From JAAYDS01 sp012729155 (lineage in GTDB: Bacteria; Chloroflexota; Anaerolineae; UBA1429), in the NCBI GenBank assembly GCA_036774405.1, contig DAIPBO010000003.1:1-64000 (forward strand): a stretch of DNA of 64,000 bases, read 5' to 3'. Positions 26,011-35,465 of the stretch are shown piece by piece. Every line of letters begins with the position of its first letter. Position 1 is the first letter of the stretch. Position numbers and translations under genes: made by a program. The notes beneath the pieces are model-generated. The model was given only the letters and a program-made list of their open reading frames with translations. It had not been told where the DNA came from and did not search any database.

Positions 26011-27561
26011 CTAGGGGGCGCGATCAGGGCGCAGATAGATGGCGCGCAGTTTAGGCGGATTGTTGCGCTGCTCTTTGACCTCGGTGCGCATGACCTCGAC
26101 ATACTCGCGCTGCATCCAGGCGATGTATTCCGGGGCGTGGTCGAGGAACTTGTTATCCCAAAAGATGACAGCCAGAGGGCGCTGGGCCTGGGTAACGGCG
26201 ATGGCCAGGTCGGCCTGCAGGTCGGCGCAGCCCATGCGCAGGCCCGAGGTGTTGACCAGCGCTGGCGGCGAAGAGAGGCCGGCGCGAAAGACGATCATGG
26301 GATAGTCGCACACGGCCTGATCGCCAGGCTGGGCGCGCTCGCGCAGCAGGGCCACCACCTCGCGCACCTCGGACTTGTCGTCGGGGGCGGGGCGCAACCG
26401 CGAGGCCGTGAGCTCGAGCGTACCCGGCAGGTGATAGACCACCAGCGCCACGCAGAGCACGCCCGCCAGGCCCAGCGCCAGCGGGCCGGGGGCCAGCGGG
26501 CGGCCCCGGCGCGACAGGAGGCTGGGCGCGCTGGCCAGGGCCACAGCGGCCAGGGCCACCACGGGCGCCAGCAGCAGATAGAGGTGGTGGCTGCTCAAGG
26601 GCGAGCTGATCAGGATGCTGGGCAGCGTCAGGCCCAGCCAGGCGGTCAGCAGCCAGGCGCCAGGGCGCTTGCCTGCGAACCAGAGCCCCAGGCCCAGCAG
26701 GGCAGCGGGCAGCAGGCCGACGTTGTTTTGCAGGGCGTACTCGCGCAGGCGCTCCACGTTGTGCGCCAGGCGCAGGCCATAGCGCTGCGAAGCATTGATG
26801 TGCGTCGTGACGAGCTGCTCATAGAGCGTCGGCACATCGATCAGGACGGCGACGAGCAGCAGGGGCAACGCCGCGCCCAGGCCCAGCAGCAGGGCGCTGC
26901 CCAGCAGTCGCCGCCAGGGCCAGCGCTCGCGGATGGTAAGGGCCAGCAGCTCGGCCCCCACCACGGGCAGCATGATGATGGCCGGATACTTGAACAGGGT
27001 GGCCACGCCCACCCCCGCGCCGGTCAACAGCAGCCAGAGCGGCCGACGTCGGCGATGGTAGCTGAGCATGGCCAGGGCCGCCAGCAGGGCAAAGGTGTTG
27101 GCGGGCACCTCGCCCATCACCGAGCGAGACAGGCGCACAAAGTTGGGCGCCGCCAGGGTGAGCGCCGCCGCCACGGGGGCGGCCCAGCGTCGGCCCGAGG
27201 CAGCGGCCAGCGCGGCGGTGGCCGCCATGGTCACGGCGCCGAGCAGCACGATGGCCACACGGGGCGCCTCGACGCTGATGCCGCCGATGCGGAAGCTGGC
27301 CACCACCAGCCCCACCAGGCCAGGCAGATAGTTGTGCCAGATCTCGGTGTAGAGGGTGTGCCCCTCGAGCATGCTCAGGGCGGTGAGCAGAAAAGAGCCC
27401 TCGTCATCTTCGTAGCAAAAGAACTGCAGGCTGCGCAATGCCAGCACCAACCAGGCCGCGATCAGCACGGCGGTGACGAGCGTTGGCCCGTGGCGCTGCC
27501 ACAGCGTTGGCCAGCGCTGCGGCGGCGATTTCTGCGGGGCTGTCTGGGCACGGTGCAGCAT
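26011..27561 (-). CDS. GT39-like membrane glycosyltransferase, paralogue A
   Basis: A 516-residue protein with about 11 membrane spans and the GT-C/PMT_2 layout. The first external loop has the acidic pair of the family in YEDDEGSFLLTAL. It continues with LPGLVGLVVASFRIGG, RSVMGEVPANTFALLAALAML and FKYPAIIMLPVVG. A soluble C-terminal portion ends in AIYLRPDR. These enzymes transfer a sugar from a polyprenyl phosphate outside the membrane. Paralogues with the same landmarks lie at 28315-29970 and 39489-41024. The ATG at 27561 was preferred to 27567 because GGAG is then 7 nt away. A phosphatase-family gene lies 21 bp upstream. Confidence 0.8.
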   Translation of the reverse strand: MLHRAQTAPQKSPPQRWPTLWQRHGPTLVTAVLIAAWLVLALRSLQFFCYEDDEGSFLLTALSMLEGHTLYTEIWHNYLPGLVGLVVASFRIGGISVEAPRVAIVLLGAVTMAATAALAAASGRRWAAPVAAALTLAAPNFVRLSRSVMGEVPANTFALLAALAMLSYHRRRRPLWLLLTGAGVGVATLFKYPAIIMLPVVGAELLALTIRERWPWRRLLGSALLLGLGAALPLLLVAVLIDVPTLYEQLVTTHINASQRYGLRLAHNVERLREYALQNNVGLLPAALLGLGLWFAGKRPGAWLLTAWLGLTLPSILISSPLSSHHLYLLLAPVVALAAVALASAPSLLSRRGRPLAPGPLALGLAGVLCVALVVYHLPGTLELTASRLRPAPDDKSEVREVVALLRERAQPGDQAVCDYPMIVFRAGLSSPPALVNTSGLRMGCADLQADLAIAVTQAQRPLAVIFWDNKFLDHAPEYIAWMQREYVEVMRTEVKEQRNNPPKLRAIYLRPDRAP

Positions 27562-27582
27562 CAGCATACTCCGTTGGGCGCG

Positions 27583-28215
27583 CTAGGCCAGGGCGTTGAC
27601 CGGGCCCAGATGAGCGCTGTCGTTCAGATAGACGGCGACGTTGCGTACGGCGGCCAGCGATAGCTCGGACAGCGAGCCGTTGTAGAGCATAAAGACCCAG
27701 TCGTTGCGATAGGGCAGGTTCAGCGCGCGCAAGATGAGCGCCTGAAAGAGCCCGCCATGGGCCACCAGGGCCACTGTCTGGCCGGCGTGGCGCCCCCGTA
27801 GATCGCTCAGCAGGGCATCGACGCGCGCCAGCAGCCGGGCAGGGGGCTCGCCGCCGGTGGGCGCCGCCATGGCGTCGGCCTGCCATGCGGCCAGCGCGGC
27901 AGCATCGCGCCGGGCCACCTCGTCCATGCTGAGGCCCTCCCAGGCGCCAAAGTCGGTCTCGCGCAGGCGTTCGTCGACCTGGGCCGGCAGGCCACACGCG
28001 GCGGCTACGAGCTCGGCGGTCTCGACTGCGCGGCGCAGCGGGCTGGCGTAGAGCGCGTCGAGGCGCTCCAGGGCCAGCCGGCGGGCCAGGCGGTCGGCCT
28101 GTTGGCGGCCAGCATTGCTCAACGGCAGATCGGTGCTGCCGATGATGCGGTGGGCGCTATTGAGTGTGGTTTCGCCGTGCCGCGCCAGCAGCAGGCGCAG
28201 GGTCGCATCGGTCAC
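27583..28215 (-). CDS. Histidine phosphatase family protein (phosphoglycerate-mutase-like)
   Basis: A 210-residue member of branch 1 of the histidine phosphatase superfamily. The catalytic RHGE motif is in LLARHGETTLNS (His14 the phospho-acceptor), with STDLPLSNAGRQQADRLA, the second arginine in YASPLRRAVETAE, ETDFGAWEGLSMDE, and the second histidine in LVAHGGLF. It could be a cofactor-dependent mutase-like phosphatase or an alpha-ribazole phosphatase (CobC-like); no cobalamin genes adjoin it. It lies between two GT39-like genes on the same strand. Confidence 0.9.
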   Translation of the reverse strand: MTDATLRLLLARHGETTLNSAHRIIGSTDLPLSNAGRQQADRLARRLALERLDALYASPLRRAVETAELVAAACGLPAQVDERLRETDFGAWEGLSMDEVARRDAAALAAWQADAMAAPTGGEPPARLLARVDALLSDLRGRHAGQTVALVAHGGLFQALILRALNLPYRNDWVFMLYNGSLSELSLAAVRNVAVYLNDSAHLGPVNALA

Positions 28216-28314
28216 GGGCAGGGTCTCCTCGGGCCGCGGGGTGGCCTGCTAGATTGCGCCGCCATGGTAGCCCAGGGAGGCGATGGCGACAAGCTGGCCT
28301 CTGCCGCCGTGCGG

Positions 28315-29970
28315 CTAGGGCACGCGGTCAGGCCGATCTTGACGATCGGGCCGCAAGTAGATGGCGTGCAGCTTGATCGGATCGCCCTGGCGCTCTGCCG
28401 CCTCGTCGCGCTGCAGCAGCACATAGCGGCTATCGACCCATGCCAGCACCTCGGGGCAAAAGGTGACGAGCTTTTGCTCCCAGAAGGCGATGGCGGCGGG
28501 CTGCGACGCCTCGAGCGCGGCGATGGAGCGCGCCGCGTCCATCTCGCCGATGATAAAGCGCAGGTCTGCGGTGTTGACCAGCGCGGGTGGGGCGGAACGT
28601 CCGGCGCGAAAGGTGATCATGGCCCAGTCGCACACCACCAGATCGCCGGGCAGGGTGTGTGCCTGCAGGGCGGCCACGGCCTCGCGCTCGGCCGGGTGGT
28701 CATCGGGGCGCGGGCGCAGGCGGTCGTAGGTGCGCTCGAGCACCGCCGGAGACCACCAGACCAGCGCCAGCAGACAGGCAGCCCCCGAGAGGCCCAGCAG
28801 CGCGGGGGCAGGGCTGTGGCGGGCCAGGCCGCGGCGCAACAGGTCTGGCGCGGCGGCCAGCGCCACCGCCGCAAGAATGGTCATCGGCTGTTGCAGCAGA
28901 TAGAGGTGGTGGTCGCCCAGAGGGGCGCTCAGCAGCATGGCCACTAGGGTCAGCCCCAGCCAGAGGGTCAGCAGAACGCTGCCTGGCCGCCGCTCGCCGA
29001 GCCAGAGGCCCAGGCCCAGCAGCCCGGCGGGCACGAGGGCCAGATTGTTCTTGCCAAAGTAGGCCAGCACCCGCGCCAGGTTGGCCGGCACATCGACGAC
29101 ATAGATGTCGCTGGCAGCGCGGTAGCTGCCAGCCACCTGCCCCCAGGCGGCGCGCAGGTCAAAGGGCAGCAGGGCCAGGGCCACCACCGCCACAGCCGAG
29201 AGGCCCAGCAGCGCCAGGCGTGCCAGCACGCGTGGCCAGGGCGTGCGTTGGCGCAGCAGCAACAGCAAAAGATCGAGCCCGGCCACGCCCAGCACGATGC
29301 CGGTGGGATACTTGACCGCGATGCTGGCGCCCAGCAGCGCCCCCGCCGCGGCCAGCCAGCCGGCCCGGGGCTGCCGGTGATAGCGCAGCATGGCCAGCAG
29401 CGCCAGGGTGCAGAGAGCGTTGGCGGGCACCTCGCCCATCACCGAGCGAGACATCTGCACCCAGTTGGGCGCCAGCATCAGTAGCGCCACGACCACGGGC
29501 GCCGCCCAGCGACGGCCAGAGGCGGCGGCCAGCGCCGCGGCGCCCCCCAGAGACAGGGCCGCAAAGAGCACCATCAGCACGCGCGGCGCCTCGACGTTGA
29601 CGCCGCCCACGCGAAAGGCGGCCAACACCAGGCCGATCAGCCCGGGCAGATAGTTGAACCAGATGTCACGGTAGAGGGCGTGCCCCTCGCGCACCGTCTG
29701 CGCGGTGAGCAGAAAGGTGCCCTCGTCGTCCTTCATGCTGAAAAACTGCAGGCTGCGCAGGGCCAGTACGAGCCACAGCGCCACCAGGGCGCCCGTCAGC
29801 AGCGCCGGACCGTGGCGCCGCAGGGCGGCAGCGAGGGCGTCGCGCAACGCGGGCTCGTCGCGCAACGCGGGCTCGTCGCGCAACGCGGGCTCGTCGCGCG
29901 ACGAGCAGGTGCTGCGTGATGCAGGCTCGTTCTGGTGCGGTGGTTGGCCGGTGTCGAGGTGCTGCAACAT
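28315..29970 (-). CDS. GT39-like membrane glycosyltransferase, paralogue B
   Basis: A 551-residue multi-span protein closely similar to paralogue A: MKDDEGTFLLTAQ, LPGLIGLVLAAFRVGGVNVEAPRV, RSVMGEVPANALCTLALLAML, VKYPTGIVLGVAG and a C-terminal HAIYLRPDR. It differs by a cytoplasmic N-terminal segment in which DEPALR is repeated three times, encoded by an 18-bp DNA repeat. The ATG at 29970 has GGAGC upstream; the longer frame to 30060 has no ribosome-binding site. The substrate is unknown. It starts divergently from the SIS-PfkB pair. Confidence 0.8.
   Translation of the reverse strand: MLQHLDTGQPPHQNEPASRSTCSSRDEPALRDEPALRDEPALRDALAAALRRHGPALLTGALVALWLVLALRSLQFFSMKDDEGTFLLTAQTVREGHALYRDIWFNYLPGLIGLVLAAFRVGGVNVEAPRVLMVLFAALSLGGAAALAAASGRRWAAPVVVALLMLAPNWVQMSRSVMGEVPANALCTLALLAMLRYHRQPRAGWLAAAGALLGASIAVKYPTGIVLGVAGLDLLLLLLRQRTPWPRVLARLALLGLSAVAVVALALLPFDLRAAWGQVAGSYRAASDIYVVDVPANLARVLAYFGKNNLALVPAGLLGLGLWLGERRPGSVLLTLWLGLTLVAMLLSAPLGDHHLYLLQQPMTILAAVALAAAPDLLRRGLARHSPAPALLGLSGAACLLALVWWSPAVLERTYDRLRPRPDDHPAEREAVAALQAHTLPGDLVVCDWAMITFRAGRSAPPALVNTADLRFIIGEMDAARSIAALEASQPAAIAFWEQKLVTFCPEVLAWVDSRYVLLQRDEAAERQGDPIKLHAIYLRPDRQDRPDRVP
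29841..29894. repeat. 18-bp in-frame tandem repeat, three copies
   Basis: cgcgcaacgcgggctcgt occurs at 29841-29858, 29859-29876 and 29877-29894, then a degenerate fourth. It encodes repeated Asp-Glu-Pro-Ala-Leu-Arg in the N terminus of a GT39-like protein. Confidence 0.95.
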
Positions 29971-30134
29971 GGCCGATGCTCCAGACGTGATGCGGCGTGC
30001 GGACCCCAGCGTGCGCCTGGCGTGAAGGCGCTGTTGACAGGGGGATGCGCTCGTCGACAATGATGCTAGTCATGTGGCGGTGCGTTTGCAAGTGTATATG
30101 CGGGCCGGCGAGGCAGCCGGAGAGAGGGGCGGCG

Positions 30135-31376
30135 ATGACGCAGCAGGCGAGAGAAGCGGGCAAACGGATCAAGGCGTGGGGCGTCGAGGGCGACGTGCAG
30201 CGGGCCATCGAGGGCACCGCCGAGCACCCGATCATGTATCAGGCGCTGGGCACCGCGCCGCAGACGGCGCACCCCTACAACCTCTATGGCGACATCCAGA
30301 GCCAGGGCGAGGCGCTGCGCGGCACCTTTGCGCTCAACCGCGAGGTGATCCCTGCGCTGGCGCACACGCTGGTCGACAGGGGCTACACCGGCATGGCCGG
30401 CCACGGCCTGGGCACGTCGCAGTATGTGGCGCAGACGGCCGCCGGCGCCTTTTGGGACTGGGCCGGCTGGGATGCGCGCGATCTGGACTCGCTCGAGTAT
30501 GTCACCGTCGGGCGGCCGCTCGACTGGGCGCGCACCGTCTTTTGCTCCTATTCGGGCAGCGGCAGCACCATCGACAGCAACCGCGCCGCGCTCAAGGCGC
30601 GCGAGCTGGGGGCCTATCAGGTGGCCTTTACCAGCATCGCCGGCAGCCCCATCACCCAAAAGTGCGACGCCACGGTGCTGACGGCGGGCGGCTTTGACAC
30701 GGGCGGGTCTGACACCTTTCACTACACCACGCGGCTGGCCGCCTCGATCTGGCTGGCACTCGAGATCGGCGCTTTGACGCGGCCCCAGGCGCGCGACTGG
30801 GACGACCTGCGGCGGCGGCTGTTCGCCACGGCCGACGCCTTTGACGCCATGTTCGACTGGGTGAGCCGCCGCGCCGAGCTGTTGGCCGCGCGCTATCGGG
30901 CTGTGCGCAGCGTGCTGGTGGTGGGCTCGGGGGGCAACGAGGGCACCGCGCAAGAGATCGCGCTCAAGTACGACGAGATGGCGCACATCCCCACCAAGGG
31001 CATGAACCCTGGCCGACACCTGCACGGCGCGTTGGGCCTCACGCAGCACGACATCTTGACGATCATCGTGGCCCCGCTGCACGATCCCAACTATGCCGCC
31101 CTGCGAGACATCGCCCAGGTGACGCTGATGCTCAAGGCGCCCTCTATCGCGCTGGTGAGCGAGAACGATGTGGCCGTGGCCGAGCAGGTAGACGACGTCT
31201 TTCGCCTGCCCGAGACCGATGCGCACCTGTTCGCCATCCTGGCCATCTTGCCGGGGCAGCTGTTGCCCTACTGGGGCGCGGTGGCCCAGGGCGACATCAA
31301 CCCCGATTGCCAGCGCGCCAACATCGCGCGGCACGCCAAGGTGTGGAACTGGCTCTTTCCACCGCATAGCCACTAG
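30135..31376 (+). CDS. SIS-domain sugar isomerase-like protein
   Basis: A 413-residue cytoplasmic protein with a sugar-isomerase fold. The N-terminal half has GMAGHGLGTSQYVAQTAA and TVFCSYSGSGSTIDSNRAALKA, the phosphosugar-binding Ser/Thr loop, and ITQKCDATVLTAGG. The C-terminal half has VLVVGSGGNEGTAQEIALKYDEMAHIPTKGM, equivalent to the E-x-x-K/H segment of GlmS-like isomerases, and IALVSENDVAVAEQ. It probably isomerises or deaminates a phosphorylated sugar. The ATG at 30135 has GAGAGGGG upstream. The PfkB kinase gene follows after 9 bp, so the kinase product may be its substrate. Confidence 0.8.
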   Translation: MTQQAREAGKRIKAWGVEGDVQRAIEGTAEHPIMYQALGTAPQTAHPYNLYGDIQSQGEALRGTFALNREVIPALAHTLVDRGYTGMAGHGLGTSQYVAQTAAGAFWDWAGWDARDLDSLEYVTVGRPLDWARTVFCSYSGSGSTIDSNRAALKARELGAYQVAFTSIAGSPITQKCDATVLTAGGFDTGGSDTFHYTTRLAASIWLALEIGALTRPQARDWDDLRRRLFATADAFDAMFDWVSRRAELLAARYRAVRSVLVVGSGGNEGTAQEIALKYDEMAHIPTKGMNPGRHLHGALGLTQHDILTIIVAPLHDPNYAALRDIAQVTLMLKAPSIALVSENDVAVAEQVDDVFRLPETDAHLFAILAILPGQLLPYWGAVAQGDINPDCQRANIARHAKVWNWLFPPHSH

Positions 31377-31385
31377 GGGGCTGCC

Positions 31386-32336
31386 ATGCGCGACGTGACG
31401 GTGATTGGCCCCGTCAACATCGACCTGCTGATGGTGGGCCAGGGGCCCGCTGACCTGCGCACGCTGCCCACATGGGATGGGCCGGCCTACATGGAGATGA
31501 CCGCCGCCGGCGCGGTGGGTTACTTTGTGCGCGACCTGGCCAGGCTGGGGCTCGATGTGCTGGTGAGCGCCTGCGTGCCCGACGACCCGCTGGGGGCCTA
31601 TCTGATCGAGGCGCTGGCCCATGATGGCGTAGACGTGAGCGCCATGCGGCGCGTGCCCGATACACTGGTGGGCATCGCGGCCTTTGTGCTGCTGTTCGGC
31701 AGCCGCAAGCGGCCGCTGGTGCACCGCGCCCCCACCCACGAGCCCTGGCCGCTGGCCCTCGACGAGGGGGCACGGGCGCATTTGCTGGACGCGCGGCACC
31801 TGCATGTGGGGGGCTATCTGCACTTTCCGGCGGTGTGGCACGGCGCCACCGGTGCGGTGCTGCGGCAGGCGCGCGAAGGGGGGCTGGGCACCAGCCTCGA
31901 CCCGCAGTTTCCGCTGGGGCCGCTGGCCGAGCCCTGGATGGCCGTGCTGGATGACCTGTTGCCCTGGGTGCAGACGCTCTTTTGCGACGAGACCGAGGCA
32001 CGCCATCTGGCGGGCTGCTCGGCGCTAGACGACTGTGCTGCAGCGCTGCTGGCGGCCGGGCCCGAGGTGGTGGTGATCAAGCAGGGGGCCGAGGGCGCGA
32101 CAGCCTATGATGCCTCGGGCGCGCTGCGCCAGCCGGCGGTAACGCCGGGCGAGGTGGTAGACACCATCGGCGCGGGCGATGCCTTTGACGCCGGCTTTGT
32201 CTATGCCACGCTACAGGGGCTGTCGCTGACCGAGCGCCTGCGTTTGGCGGCCACGGTGGCGGGGTTCACCGTCACGGGCGTGGGCGGCAGCGCCACCTTC
32301 CCGACACTCGAGCAGTTGCGCGCGGCGCTGGCGTAG
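31386..32336 (+). CDS. PfkB-family carbohydrate kinase
   Basis: A 316-residue kinase of the ribokinase/PfkB family. The N-terminal signature region is VIGPVNIDLLMVG; the ATP/anion-hole motif DTIGAGDAFDAGFVYA, with catalytic Asp in GAGD, is near residue 260. VVVIKQGAEGATAYD precedes it. The glycine pair typical of signature 1 is partly changed (TAAGAVGYFVRDLARLG). The sugar or nucleoside substrate is unknown. It is paired with the SIS-domain gene 9 bp upstream, suggesting a two-step conversion of a sugar. A strong hairpin follows at 32361. Confidence 0.88.
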   Translation: MRDVTVIGPVNIDLLMVGQGPADLRTLPTWDGPAYMEMTAAGAVGYFVRDLARLGLDVLVSACVPDDPLGAYLIEALAHDGVDVSAMRRVPDTLVGIAAFVLLFGSRKRPLVHRAPTHEPWPLALDEGARAHLLDARHLHVGGYLHFPAVWHGATGAVLRQAREGGLGTSLDPQFPLGPLAEPWMAVLDDLLPWVQTLFCDETEARHLAGCSALDDCAAALLAAGPEVVVIKQGAEGATAYDASGALRQPAVTPGEVVDTIGAGDAFDAGFVYATLQGLSLTERLRLAATVAGFTVTGVGGSATFPTLEQLRAALA

Positions 32337-32360
32337 GGGCGACAGACAGGGCCTTGCACA

Positions 32361-32385
32361 GGCGGGCGACACCGTGTCGCCCGCC
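32361..32385. terminator. Two-way terminator-like hairpin
   Basis: GGCGGGCGACA (32361-32371) pairs with TGTCGCCCGCC (32375-32385), 3-nt loop, between convergent stops at 32336 and 32393. No U-tract. Confidence 0.7.
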
Positions 32386-32392
32386 TCATCGT

Positions 32393-34135
32393 TCAGCGGG
32401 CCAGGTCATCTTCGGGCAGGCCGCACAGGCGCGCCGAGAGCGCCCACAGGCGCGCGGCCTGGTCGGCATCCTGGGCGTGGCGCGAGGGCGCCAGGGGCTG
32501 GCCATCGCGCCAGTACCAGCCGCGGGCCAAGTCGACGCGGGCGTCGGTGGCCAGCGAGACGATGTGGGCCGCCGGCACGTCGGGGGGCTGGCCGCCGCGG
32601 CGCCGCAGCCGCCATACAAGCCTGGCGAGGCCCGCGGTGTGCTTGAGGCCGATGCCGGTATCCACCAGGCCGGGGTCGGCGGCCAGGGCCTGCACGCGGC
32701 CGGCGGGCCTCAGGCGGCGGTTGAGCTCGGCGGTGAACAGCGCGTTGGCCAGCTTGCTCTGGGCATAGGCCCGCAGGATATGATAGCTCTGGCGCAGCAT
32801 GGGGTCTGCCCAGTGGATGCGCCCCCAACGGTGCGAGCGCGAACAGACGGCCACGACGCGGCCCGCTGGCGCAGCCTCGAGCAGGGGCAGCAGCGCGTGG
32901 GTCAACTGAAACGCCGCCAGGTGGTTGAGGGCGAACTGCAGCTCATAGCCATCGACGGTGGGCGTGAACCAGGCGGCTACGGCGCCGGCGTTGTTGATGA
33001 GCGCGTCGAGCCGTGCCTCGGGCAGCAGGGCGCGCACCTCGCGGGCCGCGCGGCGCACCTCGGCCTGTGCTGAGAGATCGGCGACGACGACGTCAAAGCG
33101 AGCGTCGGGCCAGCGCGCCAGCAGGGCCTCGGCGGCGGCGCGGCAGCGCTCGGGCGAGCGGGCGATGCCGATGACGCGCGCGCCACGGGCCAGCAGGGCG
33201 TCGGCGGTGGCCAGCCCGATGCCCGCGGTGGCGCCCGTCACGACGATGGTGCGGTCGGCCAGGTCTTGCGGGGGGCGCGGGTTGGGCGCGGGGCCGTGGC
33301 TCAGGGCGGCGGCCGTCTCGGGCGTGTGGCGGGCAGGCGGTGGCAGGCGGCGGCCCCAGCGGCGGGCGATCCACCGCAGGCGCCAGGCGAGCGGCACGAG
33401 CGCGCTGGCCGCGCGGATCAGGCGGTTGAGCGCGCCAGGCACATAGAGTGGGCGGCCACGCAGCGCCAGGTCGAGGGTGCGGCGGGCCACGCGGTTGACA
33501 TCCGTGGCCGTCAGGCGGCCCCAGAACCCCAGCGCCTCGATGCCGGCGATGGTGCGCGGCGCCGTGCGCATGCCGGTGGGGCAAACGGCCGTGACCGTGG
33601 CGTTGTGCGGGCGCAGCTCGACGTGCAGAGCCCGCGAGAGATCGAGCAGGCAGCGCTTGGTGGCGGCATAGACGGCCTTGCCGGGCATGGGGCAAAAGGC
33701 GGCAAAGCTGGCCACGTTGACGATGCGCAGGGGGCGGGCCGGGTCGCGCAGGGCCAGGGCATGGTGGCAGTTGACGATGGCGGCCTCGACGTGCAGCCGG
33801 GCGACGGTAAGCAGGTCGTCGAGGGGGCGGCTGGCAAAGGGGCCCTGGTGGTCGAGCCCCGCCACGTTGATGAGCATCCACAGGCGCACGCCCTGGGCGG
33901 CCAGGTGCGCCCAGAGGGCGTCGCGGTCGGCGGGCGCGGTCAAGTCGCAGGGGCGCCAGGCCACATCGACGCCGAACTCGCGTTGCAGGCCGGTGGCCAG
34001 CGCCGCCAGGGCGGCAGTATCGCCACCGCTGGCCAGGTCGGTGAGGTAGAGCGACCAGCCGCGGGCCGCGCACGCCGCGGCCAACGCCTTGCCCAGGCCG
34101 CCAGCGGCGCCGGTGATCAGCACGGTGGATGCCAT
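32393..34135 (-). CDS. Fusion of two short-chain dehydrogenase/reductase domains
   Basis: A 580-residue protein made of two complete SDR units. Unit 1 (about 1-255) has LITGAAGGLGKAL, a serine in NVASFAAFCPM and YAATK. Unit 2 (about 295-575) has VTGATAGIGLATADA, NNAGAV, SRSHRWGRI and YAQSK. Both therefore keep the TGxxxG(I/L)G nucleotide motif and the YxxxK catalytic pair. Between them is a basic, Pro-rich segment (about 250-290). Unit 2 resembles retinol-dehydrogenase/WW-oxidoreductase-like SDRs, unit 1 acyl-CoA or fatty-aldehyde-type SDRs. A two-step or bifunctional oxidoreductase acting on lipid-like substrates is an inference. Confidence 0.85.
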   Translation of the reverse strand: MASTVLITGAAGGLGKALAAACAARGWSLYLTDLASGGDTAALAALATGLQREFGVDVAWRPCDLTAPADRDALWAHLAAQGVRLWMLINVAGLDHQGPFASRPLDDLLTVARLHVEAAIVNCHHALALRDPARPLRIVNVASFAAFCPMPGKAVYAATKRCLLDLSRALHVELRPHNATVTAVCPTGMRTAPRTIAGIEALGFWGRLTATDVNRVARRTLDLALRGRPLYVPGALNRLIRAASALVPLAWRLRWIARRWGRRLPPPARHTPETAAALSHGPAPNPRPPQDLADRTIVVTGATAGIGLATADALLARGARVIGIARSPERCRAAAEALLARWPDARFDVVVADLSAQAEVRRAAREVRALLPEARLDALINNAGAVAAWFTPTVDGYELQFALNHLAAFQLTHALLPLLEAAPAGRVVAVCSRSHRWGRIHWADPMLRQSYHILRAYAQSKLANALFTAELNRRLRPAGRVQALAADPGLVDTGIGLKHTAGLARLVWRLRRRGGQPPDVPAAHIVSLATDARVDLARGWYWRDGQPLAPSRHAQDADQAARLWALSARLCGLPEDDLAR

Positions 34136-34197
34136 GGGCTCTCTCCTCTGCGGGGTGTCTACAGCAGTATAGCGCGTTCGACGGCTATACGCGCCTT

Positions 34198-34227
34198 TTG
34201 CGCCGCCGGTTGCAGGGCATGTAGAAT
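34198..34227 (+). promoter_or_regulatory. Promoter of the acid-sugar dehydratase gene (TTGCGC class)
   Basis: TTGCGC (34198-34203), 18 bp, TAGAAT (34222-34227), about 46 nt before the ATG at 34273. Confidence 0.5.
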
Positions 34228-34272
34228 AGCCCTCGAAGGTCGGGCGACGTGGCCGTGGCCGAGGAGGTTGTC

Positions 34273-35463
34273 ATGAAGATCACCGGATTGCGCTTTCGCC
34301 GTTATAGCGGCGAGTGGGACTATGACGGGCCGTTGGCCGAGGGACGTGTGCTGCGCCCCGAGGACATCTATCCAGACCTGGCCGCCGCGCCGCCGGCCTG
34401 GCCGGTGCGCCACGACGAGAGGCCGCCTTATCAGATCGCGGCGCTGTATCTCTACATCGATACCGACGAGGGCCTGAGCGGTCTGTTCGGGCCGGTGAGC
34501 GCCGAAGAGGCGCGGCTCATCTCGGGCACGCTGGCGCCGGTGCTGCTGGGCGAGAACCCGCACGCCGTCGAGCGCCTGTGGGACCGCATGTATCGCACGG
34601 CCATCCACGGGCGCAAGGGCCAGACGATGATGGCCATCAGCAAGGTAGACCTGGCGCTGTGGGACCTCAAGGGCAAGGCGCTGGGCGCGCCGGTGTATGC
34701 GCTGCTGGGCGGCCCCACGCGGCCCGCCAACCGCGCCTATGCCTCGATGCTGGGCTATGCCATCGAGCCCGAGCAGGCGGCGCAGCGCGCGGCCGAGATG
34801 GTGGCGCAGGGCTATGCGGCCACCAAGTGGTTCGTGCGCAAGGGGCCAGCCGATGGCGAGGCCGGCCTGCGCGAGAACCTGGCGCTGATCGCCGCGGTGC
34901 GCGGGGCGGTGGGCGCCGATGTAGAGATCATGTTCGACGCCTGGAGCAGCTGGAATGTGCCCTACACGCAGCGCATGGCCGAGCTGGCGGCGCCCTACCG
35001 TGTGGGGTGGTTCGAAGAGCCAGTGCTGGCCGACCGCATCGGCGAGTATGCCGAGCTGCGGCGCACGGTGCGCGGCGTGGCCATCGCCGGCGGCGAGCAC
35101 GAGTACACCCGCTGGGGCATCCACGGGCTGCTGGCGGCGGGCGCCGTGGATGTGATGCAGGCCGACCCCACCTGGGCCGGCGGCCTGACGGAGATGAAAA
35201 AGATCGCGGCGCTCTGCTCGACCTATGGCGTGCCGCTGATCCCCCACCATGGCAGCTTTGCCTCGACGCACCTGATCGCGTCAGAGGATATGACCACCTG
35301 CCCGCTGCAAGAGTGGCTGCTGCAGGCGGGCGCACGCGAGAACGCGCTGCTCAAATACCCGCTTGAGGCCGCAGACGGCGCCATCGCGCTGCCCGATCGG
35401 CCGGGGCTGGGCATCGAGATCGCCGATGAGATCGCTGCACGGGGAGAGGATGTGGTTGTGTGA
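34273..35463 (+). CDS. Enolase-superfamily acid-sugar dehydratase (L-rhamnonate dehydratase-like)
   Basis: A 396-residue mandelate-racemase-type enzyme. The barrel has the KxK-like ATKWFVRKG, the first metal ligand in EIMFDAWSSWNVPYTQRM, then GWFEEPV, GGEHEYTRWG, QADPTWAGGLTEMKKI and HHGSFASTHL. The HEYTRWG, QADPTW and HHGS segments closely resemble L-rhamnonate dehydratase, which removes water from an aldonate to give a 2-keto-3-deoxy acid. Other aldonate substrates are possible. The ATG at 34273 has GAGGAGG upstream. It is followed at once by an ABC exporter operon, which may only share its transcript. Confidence 0.85.
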   Translation: MKITGLRFRRYSGEWDYDGPLAEGRVLRPEDIYPDLAAAPPAWPVRHDERPPYQIAALYLYIDTDEGLSGLFGPVSAEEARLISGTLAPVLLGENPHAVERLWDRMYRTAIHGRKGQTMMAISKVDLALWDLKGKALGAPVYALLGGPTRPANRAYASMLGYAIEPEQAAQRAAEMVAQGYAATKWFVRKGPADGEAGLRENLALIAAVRGAVGADVEIMFDAWSSWNVPYTQRMAELAAPYRVGWFEEPVLADRIGEYAELRRTVRGVAIAGGEHEYTRWGIHGLLAAGAVDVMQADPTWAGGLTEMKKIAALCSTYGVPLIPHHGSFASTHLIASEDMTTCPLQEWLLQAGARENALLKYPLEAADGAIALPDRPGLGIEIADEIAARGEDVVV

Positions 35464-35465
35464 CC

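Noticed and set aside
30066..32006. 646-codon open frame on the minus strand
   Set aside because: Antisense to the SIS and PfkB genes, with Gln/His/Arg-rich low-complexity translation and no domain.
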